The notes beneath the pieces are model-generated. The model saw only the letters and a program-made list of their open reading frames with translations. It was not told the DNA's origin and did no database searches. Both the position numbers and the translations under genes were made by a program. 60,687 nucleotides of DNA from Acinetobacter brisouii (GTDB lineage Bacteria; Pseudomonadota; Gammaproteobacteria; Pseudomonadales; Moraxellaceae), in contig NZ_BKNN01000011.1 in NCBI RefSeq assembly GCF_008993995.1, positions 1-60,687 of the forward strand. The letters run 5' to 3'. Positions 27,157 through 35,974 of this stretch are shown piece after piece (within the stretch, counting starts at the first letter, position 1; each line of letters begins with the position of its first letter).

Positions 27157-27914
27157 TGAAATACTGAAATATCTAATGCATTTAAACGATCTAAATCTTC
27201 TTGAGTATCGACACCAGGAGGAAGATTAGCCTCAGCAACTGCCATCGCAATACGGCGACCATTTTCCAAAACGCGAAGTTGCTCCAAGCTTTCTAAACGC
27301 TCAAGTTGCCCCATATCCCATGTAACATACTCTTGTAGTAACGCAACTCGGTAGGCGTACAACCCTAAATGACGATATGCACTATCATGTAAATGCTCAG
27401 ATTTATGTTTAGCCGCATCACGATCATACGGAATCGTTGCTCGGCTAAAATACAACGCTTCGTTGTATTTAGACATGACAACCTTGACAATACTGTCACG
27501 GCGAAACTCTTCTAGTGCATGAATCGGTTCGCACAAAGTTGACATTGAACACTGTGGCTGATCTTCTAAAAGTTGAGCAACTTGCTGCACCAGTTGTGCT
27601 GGTAATAGTGGCTCATCTCCTTGTACATTAACAATAATATCTTGAGCATCCCAGCCTTTGATTTTTGCAACTTCACTCAAACGATCTGTTCCCGATGGAT
27701 GATCAGGTGAAGTAATCACAACATCAATCCCTTCTGCACGACAAATTTCAGCAATGCGTTGATCATCTGTTGCCACACATAAATCGTCAAAACCATGTAC
27801 TTTTTTTGCCTGATCAACCACGCGTAAAATCATAGCACGACCATGAATTTCCAAAAGAGGCTTACCAGGTAAACGTGAACTTGCATAACGTGCAGGAATA
27901 ACAATATGCTTCAT
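27153..27914 (-). CDS. kdsB: 3-deoxy-manno-octulosonate cytidylyltransferase
   Basis: Activates Kdo as CMP-Kdo for LPS inner core synthesis. The frame is open 33 codons into lpxK, but the ATG at 27914 gives [20 protein letters not shown] and 253 residues, the normal size. The signature [10 protein letters not shown] is near residue 98. The nucleotide-binding N-terminus and a [10 protein letters not shown] segment are typical. It starts 2 bp after the lpxK stop. Confidence 0.95.
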   Translation of the reverse strand: MKHIVIPARYASSRLPGKPLLEIHGRAMILRVVDQAKKVHGFDDLCVATDDQRIAEICRAEGIDVVITSPDHPSGTDRLSEVAKIKGWDAQDIIVNVQGDEPLLPAQLVQQVAQLLEDQPQCSMSTLCEPIHALEEFRRDSIVKVVMSKYNEALYFSRATIPYDRDAAKHKSEHLHDSAYRHLGLYAYRVALLQEYVTWDMGQLERLESLEQLRVLENGRRIAMAVAEANLPPGVDTQEDLDRLNALDISVFQ

Positions 27915-27916
27915 AA

Positions 27917-28936
27917 TCAGACCTTTGTAATATTGATGTTCAATTGTCGTAATTGATCTTCTAATAAACTGTAACATACAGCAGATAAAACTGCTTCTAC
28001 AGGCAACACCCAAATATCACGATCAATCGCGATGGTCTGCTGTTGCAGTAGCATTTTGATTTTGACTGCATCCTTTTCCGTGGTAATTATTGGTGCAGTA
28101 TCATCAAACTGTAAATCTGACCACGCATAAGCATGATGATCAGCAAATTCATGCTTCCTGAAATGATCTAATCCAATACTCTTTAGGCTGTCATAAAAAC
28201 GCTGAGGATAACCAATCCCTACAACAGCATGGTAATGCAGCGTTGAATCAAAAGGCTTGGTCTGTTCAGTCGCCTGATTGAGTAAATACGGCTGCCCCAC
28301 CTGCAAATGCATATGTGTTTTCGCTGTTGGTTTTGCAGAGTGCTCTATCACCGTTGCGCCCTGTAAACGACTCACAGGTTCACGCAAATAACCTTCTGGC
28401 AGAAGTTTCTGATTGCCTAAGCCACGGTTATTGTCGAGTACAATCCACTCCAGTTGCCGTGCCAATGCCCAGTGCTGTAAACCATCATCACTAATAATCA
28501 GATCTAAAGCCTGATGTTGAAGCAGCAATTCAATCGCCTGTTGACGATTGGGTCCTACAGCCATAGGTACATGTGTATTTTGTACAATCAGACAAGGTTC
28601 ATCGCCGACACAATTAGCCGAAGAGTCAGGCAAAACCAGTGCAGGAAAAGGACCTGTTCCCCCATAACCACGACTAATAACACCTACACGAATGTTATGT
28701 TGCTGTAAAAATTTAACCAACTGAATGAGTAAAGGCGTTTTTCCACTACCGCCGACTGTAATATTTCCAATCACCATCACAGGAACAGTTGCATGATAGG
28801 TCTTTTTGAGACCCGTGCGGTATAGCTGTTTGTTGAGTTGAAATCCACAACGATATAAACAAGACAATGGGCGTAATAGCATCAACCAGCGAGATTGCTT
28901 ATTCCAAGCCTCTTGGATTTGTTGTGCCACGCCCAT
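27917..28936 (-). CDS. lpxK: Tetraacyldisaccharide 4'-kinase
   Basis: A membrane-associated kinase that phosphorylates the 4' position of the lipid A disaccharide precursor. The 339 residues contain the Walker [14 protein letters not shown] (about residues 57-69), [14 protein letters not shown], and DDGLQHW (about 148-154). It lies 3 bp after msbA in the conserved msbA-lpxK-kdsB series. Confidence 0.94.
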   Translation of the reverse strand: MGVAQQIQEAWNKQSRWLMLLRPLSCLYRCGFQLNKQLYRTGLKKTYHATVPVMVIGNITVGGSGKTPLLIQLVKFLQQHNIRVGVISRGYGGTGPFPALVLPDSSANCVGDEPCLIVQNTHVPMAVGPNRQQAIELLLQHQALDLIISDDGLQHWALARQLEWIVLDNNRGLGNQKLLPEGYLREPVSRLQGATVIEHSAKPTAKTHMHLQVGQPYLLNQATEQTKPFDSTLHYHAVVGIGYPQRFYDSLKSIGLDHFRKHEFADHHAYAWSDLQFDDTAPIITTEKDAVKIKMLLQQQTIAIDRDIWVLPVEAVLSAVCYSLLEDQLRQLNINITKV

Positions 28937-28939
28937 TGA

Positions 28940-30664
28940 TCATTCCTCAAAATTACGTTGATGCAACTGGAAATATGCACCTCGTTTTGCTAACAACTCA
29001 GTATGCGAGCCTTGTTCTAAAATGCGACCTTTATCCATGACAACAATCATATCTGCATTTTCAATGGTGGATAAACGATGCGCAATCACAATAGTTGTTC
29101 GCTGTTGCATGGCTTTTTCAAAGGCTTTTTGAATAAAATGCTCAGATTCGTTATCAAGTGCACTGGTGGCTTCATCTAAAATTAAAATCGGCGCATTTTT
29201 CAAAATTGCACGGGCAATTGCGATACGTTGACGTTGACCACCTGACAAAGTTAAACCCTGAGCACCCAATACCGTGTTATAACCCTGTGGCAATTGCATA
29301 ATAAAGTCATGTGCATATGCAGCTTTTGCTGCCGCAATAACCTGCTCATCTGTGGCATCTTGTAACTGACCATAGGCAATATTGTCACGCACACTTCGAT
29401 CAAACAATACAACTTGCTGATTCACCATTGAAATCTGACTGCGCAGACAATCCAGTTCGATCTGTTCGATTGGAAGATCATCCAGTAAGATTTTTCCTGA
29501 CTGGATAGATTGAAAACGCACCAATAGATTCACCAATGAGGTCTTTCCTGCACCAGAACGCCCAACCAATGCGACTGTTTGACCTGATTTCACTTGCAAA
29601 TTTAAATCATGAATTGCATGTGAACCATCTGGATAAACTAAGTTTACATGCTCAAAGCAAATGTTGCCTTTCAACTGTGGTTTTTGAGTGCCTGTATTTT
29701 CTTCTTCCTGCATATCAAGCAATTCAAATACCGAATGAGCCGCAGCCAAACCACGCTGCAATTTTTCATTGACTGTCGTGAGATTTTTAATCGGCTTACT
29801 GAGCATCCCCGCAGCTGTAATAAATGCAACAAACTGAGCTGAAGATGTATCCCCCAAAATTTCAGGACGTAGCGCAATCCACATGATAATTGCCATCGCA
29901 ATCGACATGATTAACTGCACGATAGGGGTGTTTAGCACATTTACAATATGTAGCTTTAAACCACGTTTTAAGTTATCACTAGAGCGATCATATAAACGTT
30001 GCTGCTCTAACTCTTGTGCACAAAAACCTTTTACAACAGCCTGCCCCAAGATTGACTCTTGAACCACGTGGTTGACATCACCCATGGTGTCTTGCACTTG
30101 CGTTGACAACTTACGCATACGCTTAGCAGCTTTACGCACAACAAAACCAATGATCGGTGCAAATACCAAAATAATAATCGAGAGCTTCCAGTTTTGATAA
30201 AACAGATAGCCCAATAGACCAATCACTGTCAGTCCTTCTTTCAACAAAATCTGTACAGATTCAGAAGAAGCAGCAGTCACTTGTTCAATGTTATATAAAA
30301 TTTTAGAGGTAATATGACCACTTGAATTTTTCAGGTAGTAATTTGAGGGTAAGCGCAATAACTTTGCAAATACCTGCTGACGCATCCGAAAAACCAAATG
30401 GCGTGAAATCACAGCTGAATAGTAATCACCAAGAAAAGACCCTACGCCACGAACAAAAATCAATAAAACAACCAAAAATGGAAATAGTGCTGTTTGCTGG
30501 GTATTTTGAGTTTGGATTGCATTAATCACAAACTCAAGAAGCTTAGCAATCGAAACTTCCGTACTGGCACTTAATGCAAAACCAATCAAGACCAGTAATG
30601 CATATCCCCCATAGGGTTTTAAATAAGTCAGTAGGCGAAGATAAACTTTCAGGTCTTGGTTCAC
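28940..30664 (-). CDS. msbA: Lipid A export ABC transporter MsbA
   Basis: A half-transporter of 574 residues: six membrane segments (about residues 1-310) fused to an ATPase. It flips core-lipid A across the inner membrane. ATPase motifs are Walker A GRSGAGKTSL (about 370), signature LSGGQRQRIAIARAIL (about 474) and Walker B ILILDEATSALD. It overlaps exbD by 4 bases and is followed closely by lpxK. Confidence 0.93.
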   Translation of the reverse strand: MNQDLKVYLRLLTYLKPYGGYALLVLIGFALSASTEVSIAKLLEFVINAIQTQNTQQTALFPFLVVLLIFVRGVGSFLGDYYSAVISRHLVFRMRQQVFAKLLRLPSNYYLKNSSGHITSKILYNIEQVTAASSESVQILLKEGLTVIGLLGYLFYQNWKLSIIILVFAPIIGFVVRKAAKRMRKLSTQVQDTMGDVNHVVQESILGQAVVKGFCAQELEQQRLYDRSSDNLKRGLKLHIVNVLNTPIVQLIMSIAMAIIMWIALRPEILGDTSSAQFVAFITAAGMLSKPIKNLTTVNEKLQRGLAAAHSVFELLDMQEEENTGTQKPQLKGNICFEHVNLVYPDGSHAIHDLNLQVKSGQTVALVGRSGAGKTSLVNLLVRFQSIQSGKILLDDLPIEQIELDCLRSQISMVNQQVVLFDRSVRDNIAYGQLQDATDEQVIAAAKAAYAHDFIMQLPQGYNTVLGAQGLTLSGGQRQRIAIARAILKNAPILILDEATSALDNESEHFIQKAFEKAMQQRTTIVIAHRLSTIENADMIVVMDKGRILEQGSHTELLAKRGAYFQLHQRNFEE

Positions 30665-31089
30665 TCATAACCTCGAGTTGGTGCTTTGGTACTAATATTC
30701 ATGTTGACAAAACCAAGCTGTCCTGCAACATCCATCACGCGTACAACATCTTGATGGGTTGCTTTGGCATCCGCAGCAATCACAAACATCAAATCACGTC
30801 GCCCATCGGCAGCCTGTTTTACTGCCATTGATAAGTCAGCAGTATCTTGACTCGCAAGCGCCTGCCCATTCACAGAATAATGGCCGCTTGAGTCTACCAT
30901 GACTTCAATTTTATGATCGTACTGTTTTGGTGGAACGCCCTGTGCGTCGGGTAAAGTCAGATTAATACGGCTTTGCTGATAAAACGTCGTTGACAACAGT
31001 AAAAACACCAAAATGAATAACAAACAGTCAATCATTGGGGTTAAATTGATGTGAATTTCCTCAACGCGCGAAGCTCTTCTGAATTTCAT
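30661..31089 (-). CDS. exbD: ExbD/TolR-family energy-transduction protein
   Basis: A 142-residue protein with one N-terminal membrane helix containing the essential Asp (LTPMIDCLLFILVFLLLSTTF, about residues 16-36) and a periplasmic domain. With ExbB it converts the proton gradient into motion for an outer membrane process. It overlaps exbB and msbA by 4 bases each. Because no tonB or tolA is adjacent, the partner is unclear; an envelope/LPS link is suggested by msbA. Confidence 0.87.
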   Translation of the reverse strand: MKFRRASRVEEIHINLTPMIDCLLFILVFLLLSTTFYQQSRINLTLPDAQGVPPKQYDHKIEVMVDSSGHYSVNGQALASQDTADLSMAVKQAADGRRDLMFVIAADAKATHQDVVRVMDVAGQLGFVNMNISTKAPTRGYE

Positions 31090-31727
31090 GCGACATCCTT
31101 GGCTCGGTCATCATCATGCTTTTTTTGACGTTGATAAAAAAGCTTGGCATGAAAAAGCGTTGCCTGCTGTTCCAACTCAGCCACATATTCTTGAACCACA
31201 CGCTGAAAATAGCGATAGGCAATTAAAGCGGGAATGGCAACCACCATCCCCATTGCTGTGGTAATTAAGGCTTTTGAGATTCCCGGAATCATCAGGGTTG
31301 GGCTTACATTTGAACTAACATCGATCACTAGAAATGATTCGATAATCCCAATCACTGTACCCAGTAAGCCAAGTAATGGAGAAATTGCACTGATTGTTCC
31401 AAGAAAATTAATATTTTTTTCTAAATAATGGATTTCTTGTGATGCTGCTGCTTCCATTTGTGCGCGAGCAAACTGGTCATTTTCTTGCTTAACACTTAAG
31501 CCTGCAAATAAGACCTGACCCAAAGCAGACCGGGTCATTTTTGAATCTTGCTGCAAGAGTTGAGCAATCTGTTGTACTTCAGTTTGTGCAGTTACTGTCA
31601 AATCTTTTGGGAGAACTGATGCACGGCGCAAGCGAACAAAACGCTCAATGCTAATGGCAACGGTAAATACCGAACACAGCAAAAGTGGCAGCATAAGCCA
31701 ACCACCTGCTTTAAAGAGTTCCCACAT
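31086..31727 (-). CDS. exbB: MotA/TolQ/ExbB-family proton channel protein
   Basis: A 213-residue protein with an N-terminal helix (about residues 8-28) and two further helices in the conserved region LGTISAISPLLGLLGTVIGIIESF (about 105-128) and ALITTAMGMVVAIPALIAYRYF (about 150-171). These form the channel partner of ExbD. It follows parB after 17 bp and overlaps exbD. Confidence 0.88.
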   Translation of the reverse strand: MWELFKAGGWLMLPLLLCSVFTVAISIERFVRLRRASVLPKDLTVTAQTEVQQIAQLLQQDSKMTRSALGQVLFAGLSVKQENDQFARAQMEAAASQEIHYLEKNINFLGTISAISPLLGLLGTVIGIIESFLVIDVSSNVSPTLMIPGISKALITTAMGMVVAIPALIAYRYFQRVVQEYVAELEQQATLFHAKLFYQRQKKHDDDRAKDVA

Positions 31728-31744
31728 TATTCTAACCCCAAATA

Positions 31745-32638
31745 TTATTCATTATTTGCCAAACAAATATTTAAAATGCCATCTAGTTCATCAAGTGAAT
31801 GATAATGAATGACTAACTTACCTTTACCCTGTTGATTATAATCAATCTGTACATTGGCATTGAAACGCTCAGAAAGTCTTTGCGTTAATTGCTCTAAATC
31901 GGGAGATGGCTCAGCTTTGGATTTTTCGGTTTTTGGTGCATTAAAATCACGCACCAACTGTTCAGTTTGTCGAACTGACAAGCTTTTCTCAATCACAACA
32001 TCAGCGATACGTTCTTGATCTTTTGCTTTTAATGTCAAAATTGCACGGGCATGCCCCATGTCTAAAATACCATTTTGCATTAATTCTTTGACAGGCTCAG
32101 CCAACGTCAACAAACGCAACAAATTACTAATCGTTGTGCGTGCTTTACCCACTGTATCGGCAATTTCCTGATGACTTAGACCAAACTCATCATGGAAACG
32201 CTGCAATGCCATTGCTTGATCAATCGGATTTAAATCTTGGCGCTGAATATTTTCAATCAATGCCAAAGCAATCGCAACCTGATCATTCAGGTCACGTACA
32301 ATTGCAGGAATTTCGGTCAATCCTGCAAGTTGTGCTGCACGCCAACGACGTTCACCTGCAATAATTTCATACGGATAGCGTTCATCATCGACAGGACGAA
32401 TCACAATTGGCTGCATGACACCATGTTTTTCAATTGAAGCGGCTAACTCTTGTAGTGCTTCTTCATTCATAAAACGGCGAGGCTGATATTCCCCACGTTT
32501 TAATAGATTGACATCAATATTTTTAAATTGACCATGATCATGAGATTGCTGTTCGATTTTGAGTTTTTCTTTTTGAATCGAACCAAGCAAAGCGTCTAAA
32601 CCGCGCCCTTTTGCTAAACCGCGTTTTCTTACGCTCAT
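31745..32638 (-). CDS. parB: Chromosome partitioning protein ParB
   Basis: A parS-binding CTPase of 297 residues. The N-terminal domain has GEYQPRRFMNEEALQELAASI and the GERRWRAAQLAG box (about residues 95-106). A helix-turn-helix follows (LSHQEIADTVGKARTTISNLLRLL, about 155-178), then a C-terminal dimerisation domain. Its start overlaps parA by 4 bases. No parS-like site was recognised in the window. Confidence 0.95.
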   Translation of the reverse strand: MSVRKRGLAKGRGLDALLGSIQKEKLKIEQQSHDHGQFKNIDVNLLKRGEYQPRRFMNEEALQELAASIEKHGVMQPIVIRPVDDERYPYEIIAGERRWRAAQLAGLTEIPAIVRDLNDQVAIALALIENIQRQDLNPIDQAMALQRFHDEFGLSHQEIADTVGKARTTISNLLRLLTLAEPVKELMQNGILDMGHARAILTLKAKDQERIADVVIEKSLSVRQTEQLVRDFNAPKTEKSKAEPSPDLEQLTQRLSERFNANVQIDYNQQGKGKLVIHYHSLDELDGILNICLANNE

Positions 32639-33417
32639 GCTGACTGTCCTTTTTTGACTTTGGTCTTTTTCATTAATTCAGTTGCCATTTTCAAGTAAGC
32701 AACTGCACCTTTAGAATTCTTTTCAAAGAAAATCACAGGTAATCCATGTGCTGGCGCTTCAGCTAAACGGATATTACGAGGAATCACAGTTTCATAGAGT
32801 TTTGAACCAAAATACTGCTCAAGCTCTGAAGAAACATCACGAGTTAATGCGTTACGGGCATCGTACATGGTACGCAACACGCCAATGATTTGTAATTGCG
32901 GATTAAGCGCCTGCTGAATACGATCAATCGTTTGAGTCAAATCAGCCAGACCTTCCAGTGCATAATATTCGCATTGCATTGGAATAATCACACCTTGTAC
33001 CGCTGCCAAAGCATTGACTGTAATTAAGCTCAGACTTGGCGCACAATCCACAATAATAAAGTCAAAAGAAGCTTCAATACTTTGCAAAGCATCACGTAAA
33101 ATAAATTCACGCTGCTTCTGTTCTGCAATCGCCAGCTCAACCCCTGACAAATCTCGGTTTGCGCCTAACAGTTTATAACCGACTTCTGTTTTACTGATCG
33201 CCGTTTCAATTGGAACTTCGCCAAGCAATACATCAGTGACTGAGTAAAGTAAGTCATTTTTTTGTACCCCAGACCCCATGGTGGCATTGCCCTGAGGGTC
33301 CATATCCACCAGCAAGACGCGCTTTTTCAGGACTGCCAAAGATGCTGCCAAATTGACTGCGGTTGTTGTTTTACCGACCCCACCTTTTTGGTTTGCAATC
33401 GCAATAATCTGAGCCAT
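32635..33417 (-). CDS. parA: Chromosome partitioning ATPase ParA (Soj)
   Basis: A Walker-type ATPase of 260 residues that positions ParB-parS complexes. It has the deviant Walker A KGGVGKTTTAVNLA (about residues 11-24), switch I DMDPQGNATMG, and Walker B FIIVDCAPSLSL (about 117-128). Order rsmG-parA-parB is the usual chromosomal arrangement; rsmG ends 18 bp upstream. Confidence 0.95.
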   Translation of the reverse strand: MAQIIAIANQKGGVGKTTTAVNLAASLAVLKKRVLLVDMDPQGNATMGSGVQKNDLLYSVTDVLLGEVPIETAISKTEVGYKLLGANRDLSGVELAIAEQKQREFILRDALQSIEASFDFIIVDCAPSLSLITVNALAAVQGVIIPMQCEYYALEGLADLTQTIDRIQQALNPQLQIIGVLRTMYDARNALTRDVSSELEQYFGSKLYETVIPRNIRLAEAPAHGLPVIFFEKNSKGAVAYLKMATELMKKTKVKKGQSA

Positions 33418-33435
33418 GTTAAAACCCCAATCCTA

Positions 33436-34068
33436 TTAATTTTTCTGCAAAATAATCAAATGACGTTGTTCGTCTAAACGCGGCACTTTTAGCTCAATAA
33501 TTTGTGTTTTAAATCCTTTTGAATATTCAGTAACTTCTTCATTTGGAATTAAGCCTTTCATGGCACAAATATAACTACCTGTATGCATATATGGTTTTGA
33601 TGCTTCAATAAAGTCAGTCAATGAGGCAAATGCACGACTGGTAATCACATCAAATGTTCCAAGTTCACGAATGCTGTCTTCATTTTCCACACGCGTTTGC
33701 ACAGCAGTGACATTTGGCAGTTTTAAATCGGCAATAAATTGCTTCAAGAAACGAATTTTTTTGCCATTTGAATCGAGTAATACACACTCACGCTCAGGTT
33801 GACATAACGCAATGATCATGCCCGGCATGCCACCACCTGTGCCAATATCCAATAACCGACCTTCTGGCAAAGAAGTTAAAATACTTAAACTATCAAGCAG
33901 ATGCTTCACTAGCATCTCTTTTGGATCACGAATTGCAGTCAGGTTGTAGGCTTTATTCCATAACACCAGTGCATCTTGATATTTCAACAATAGATTCAAG
34001 GCATTTTCATTCAGGTCAAGCCCTAATGCCTTACTGCCTTGTTTTAATTCCTGAAAAAAAAGATGCAT
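33436..34068 (-). CDS. rsmG: 16S rRNA (guanine527-N7)-methyltransferase
   Basis: A SAM-dependent methyltransferase of 210 residues (formerly GidB). The SAM-binding LLDIGTGGGMPGM is at about residues 73-85, followed by VLLDSNGKKIRFLKQF and VITSRAFASL. It is the first gene of the twelve-gene minus-strand run. mnmG, often its partner near oriC, is not adjacent. Confidence 0.95.
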   Translation of the reverse strand: MHLFFQELKQGSKALGLDLNENALNLLLKYQDALVLWNKAYNLTAIRDPKEMLVKHLLDSLSILTSLPEGRLLDIGTGGGMPGMIIALCQPERECVLLDSNGKKIRFLKQFIADLKLPNVTAVQTRVENEDSIRELGTFDVITSRAFASLTDFIEASKPYMHTGSYICAMKGLIPNEEVTEYSKGFKTQIIELKVPRLDEQRHLIILQKN

Positions 34069-34160
34069 GTCAAAACTCGTCCATTAAAATTAGGTGAAGT
34101 ATACTGATTTATCTGCCAAAGCATAGGGTAAAATGCTTAGTGAATACTCATTTAAGCAGA

Positions 34161-34841
34161 TTACCCTTGACGAATTTGTCGATCAAGATCGGCTAAACGT
34201 TCAGGTGTTCCGACATCAACCCACGCAGCAGATAATTTTCCAGCTGCAACACGCCCTTGTAACATCGCATCCTTCAATAAAGGCGCTAAAGGACGTTTGC
34301 CATCAGGTAAATTTTGGAACATTTCAGGCGAAATCACGGCAATACCACTATAAGTTAAGGCTTCACCCTGCTGATTTTGCTCAAAAGTATACGCCTTTTG
34401 CGCATATAGAACAAAATCTCCCTGAGGATGCTGAATTGGATTATCGACCAACATTAAGTGTGCAAGATTTTGTCCTAACTCAACATTGAGCAACGGTGCA
34501 AAATCATAATTCGTCCACACATCACCATTCACCAAAATAAATGGTTTGTCACCTAACAATGGCAAAGCGCGAATAATGCCACCCGCTGTCTCCAAGCCCT
34601 CACCTTCATTTGACCAGTGAATCGTGACCCCAAACTGTTCGCCTGTGCCTAACGCAGCAATCAGCTTCTCTGCCAACCATGCGGTATTGATGACAATTTC
34701 AGTCACACCAATTTTTTGCAATTTTTCAATGTGCCACACGATTAAAGGTTTGTCGGCAACTTCAAGTAATGGCTTCGGCGTGTGTAAAGTCAAGGGACGC
34801 ATCCGATTCCCTAAACCTGCCGCTAAAATCATAGCTTTCAT
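34161..34841 (-). CDS. murU: N-acetylmuramate alpha-1-phosphate uridylyltransferase
   Basis: A nucleotidyltransferase of 226 residues with AAGLGNRMRPLT (about residues 6-17) and LVNGDVWTNYD (about 102-112). In Pseudomonas, MurU makes UDP-MurNAc from MurNAc-1-phosphate, bypassing fosfomycin-sensitive steps. The pairing with the kinase AmgK (4-bp overlap) favours MurU over a mannose-1-phosphate guanylyltransferase. Confidence 0.85.
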   Translation of the reverse strand: MKAMILAAGLGNRMRPLTLHTPKPLLEVADKPLIVWHIEKLQKIGVTEIVINTAWLAEKLIAALGTGEQFGVTIHWSNEGEGLETAGGIIRALPLLGDKPFILVNGDVWTNYDFAPLLNVELGQNLAHLMLVDNPIQHPQGDFVLYAQKAYTFEQNQQGEALTYSGIAVISPEMFQNLPDGKRPLAPLLKDAMLQGRVAAGKLSAAWVDVGTPERLADLDRQIRQG

Positions 34842-35854
34842 GCAGAGACTTCCTGATACTGACCATATTTCTCAGTAAAACTTGGCATTACACGTTGTTG
34901 CATAAATGCAATGAACTCAGCCAATTCTGGATAGGCTTGGCTTTCAGTGAGTACATACCACATCACACGTGGCAAATCTTTCAAATAACCTGACTTACCA
35001 TCACGCTCAAACAAACGCACAAAGATACCTAAAATTTTAATGTGACGTTGTAATGCCATAAAATCAGCATCGCGTTTGAACTGTTCAAAGCTACGATTTT
35101 GTTTAGCGACTTCAGGAAGTAAATTATAGAATTGTTCAAACCACTGATAAACACGCTCAGGTGACCACTGTACATAGGCATCACGGGTGATTGAGATCAG
35201 ATCGTAAGTATCCGCACCAATCACGGCATCCTGAAAATCAATCACACCAAGATCGGTTTCATTGTCTAATTGCATCAAGTTACGACTATGAAAATCACGA
35301 TGCACAATCACTTGCGGTTGGTTTAATGCAGCTTTTGCCAACAGATCAAATGTCTGTTCAACCAATGTCTGTTCAGCTTCAGATAAGTGAATATTGAGCG
35401 CTGGAAACATCCAGTCGGTCAATAAGCGCATTTCCATCATTAACTTATCGTAAGAATATGCAGGTAATTGCTGCGTACCATCTATCGCTTGTAGTTGAAT
35501 CAACTGTTTAAAGCTTTGTAAATAATAATGATCAACCGTATCTGCATTTAATAAAGTTGATAACAGCACATCACCAAAGTCTTCAAGCAACAAAAAGCCT
35601 GTGTCTAAATCTTTTGCAACGATATGTGGAACACGTACCTGATGCTGATCTAAAAACTCATCAATACGAACAAATGGAGCACAATCTTCTTTTTCAGGTG
35701 GTGCATCCATGAGCATAAATGATTTATGATCTAAGGTAACGCGTGCATAACGACGGAAACTTGCATCGCCTGCTAAATAGCTGATTTCAAATCGATCCGA
35801 ACGAAGGACAGTCGTTAACCATGTTTCTATCAATTGTTCACGTTGTGTATTCAT
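34838..35854 (-). CDS. amgK: N-acetylmuramate/N-acetylglucosamine anomeric kinase
   Basis: A 338-residue aminoglycoside-phosphotransferase-fold kinase. The catalytic loop is HRDFHSRNLM (about residues 190-199), and the metal motif is IDFQDAV. AmgK phosphorylates recycled MurNAc at C1 for MurU. The start is the ATG at 35854; the frame is open to a TTG two codons earlier. It is divergent from lptD, as in Pseudomonas, with about 120 bp between. Confidence 0.86.
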   Translation of the reverse strand: MNTQREQLIETWLTTVLRSDRFEISYLAGDASFRRYARVTLDHKSFMLMDAPPEKEDCAPFVRIDEFLDQHQVRVPHIVAKDLDTGFLLLEDFGDVLLSTLLNADTVDHYYLQSFKQLIQLQAIDGTQQLPAYSYDKLMMEMRLLTDWMFPALNIHLSEAEQTLVEQTFDLLAKAALNQPQVIVHRDFHSRNLMQLDNETDLGVIDFQDAVIGADTYDLISITRDAYVQWSPERVYQWFEQFYNLLPEVAKQNRSFEQFKRDADFMALQRHIKILGIFVRLFERDGKSGYLKDLPRVMWYVLTESQAYPELAEFIAFMQQRVMPSFTEKYGQYQEVSA

Positions 35855-35974
35855 TTGCAAAATAATCTAATACAGGCTGAATTTTTGAAGTCCTAAGTGT
35901 AGCCACTTATAGACTTTTTCTCTATGATGCGACAATAATTAATTGCAAAAAAGCATACTTGGTTAAAGAGACAC

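Noticed and set aside
31745-34068. oriC or parS near parA-parB-rsmG
   Set aside because: No cluster of DnaA boxes and no TGTTTCACGTGAAACA-like sequence was seen; dnaA and mnmG are absent.
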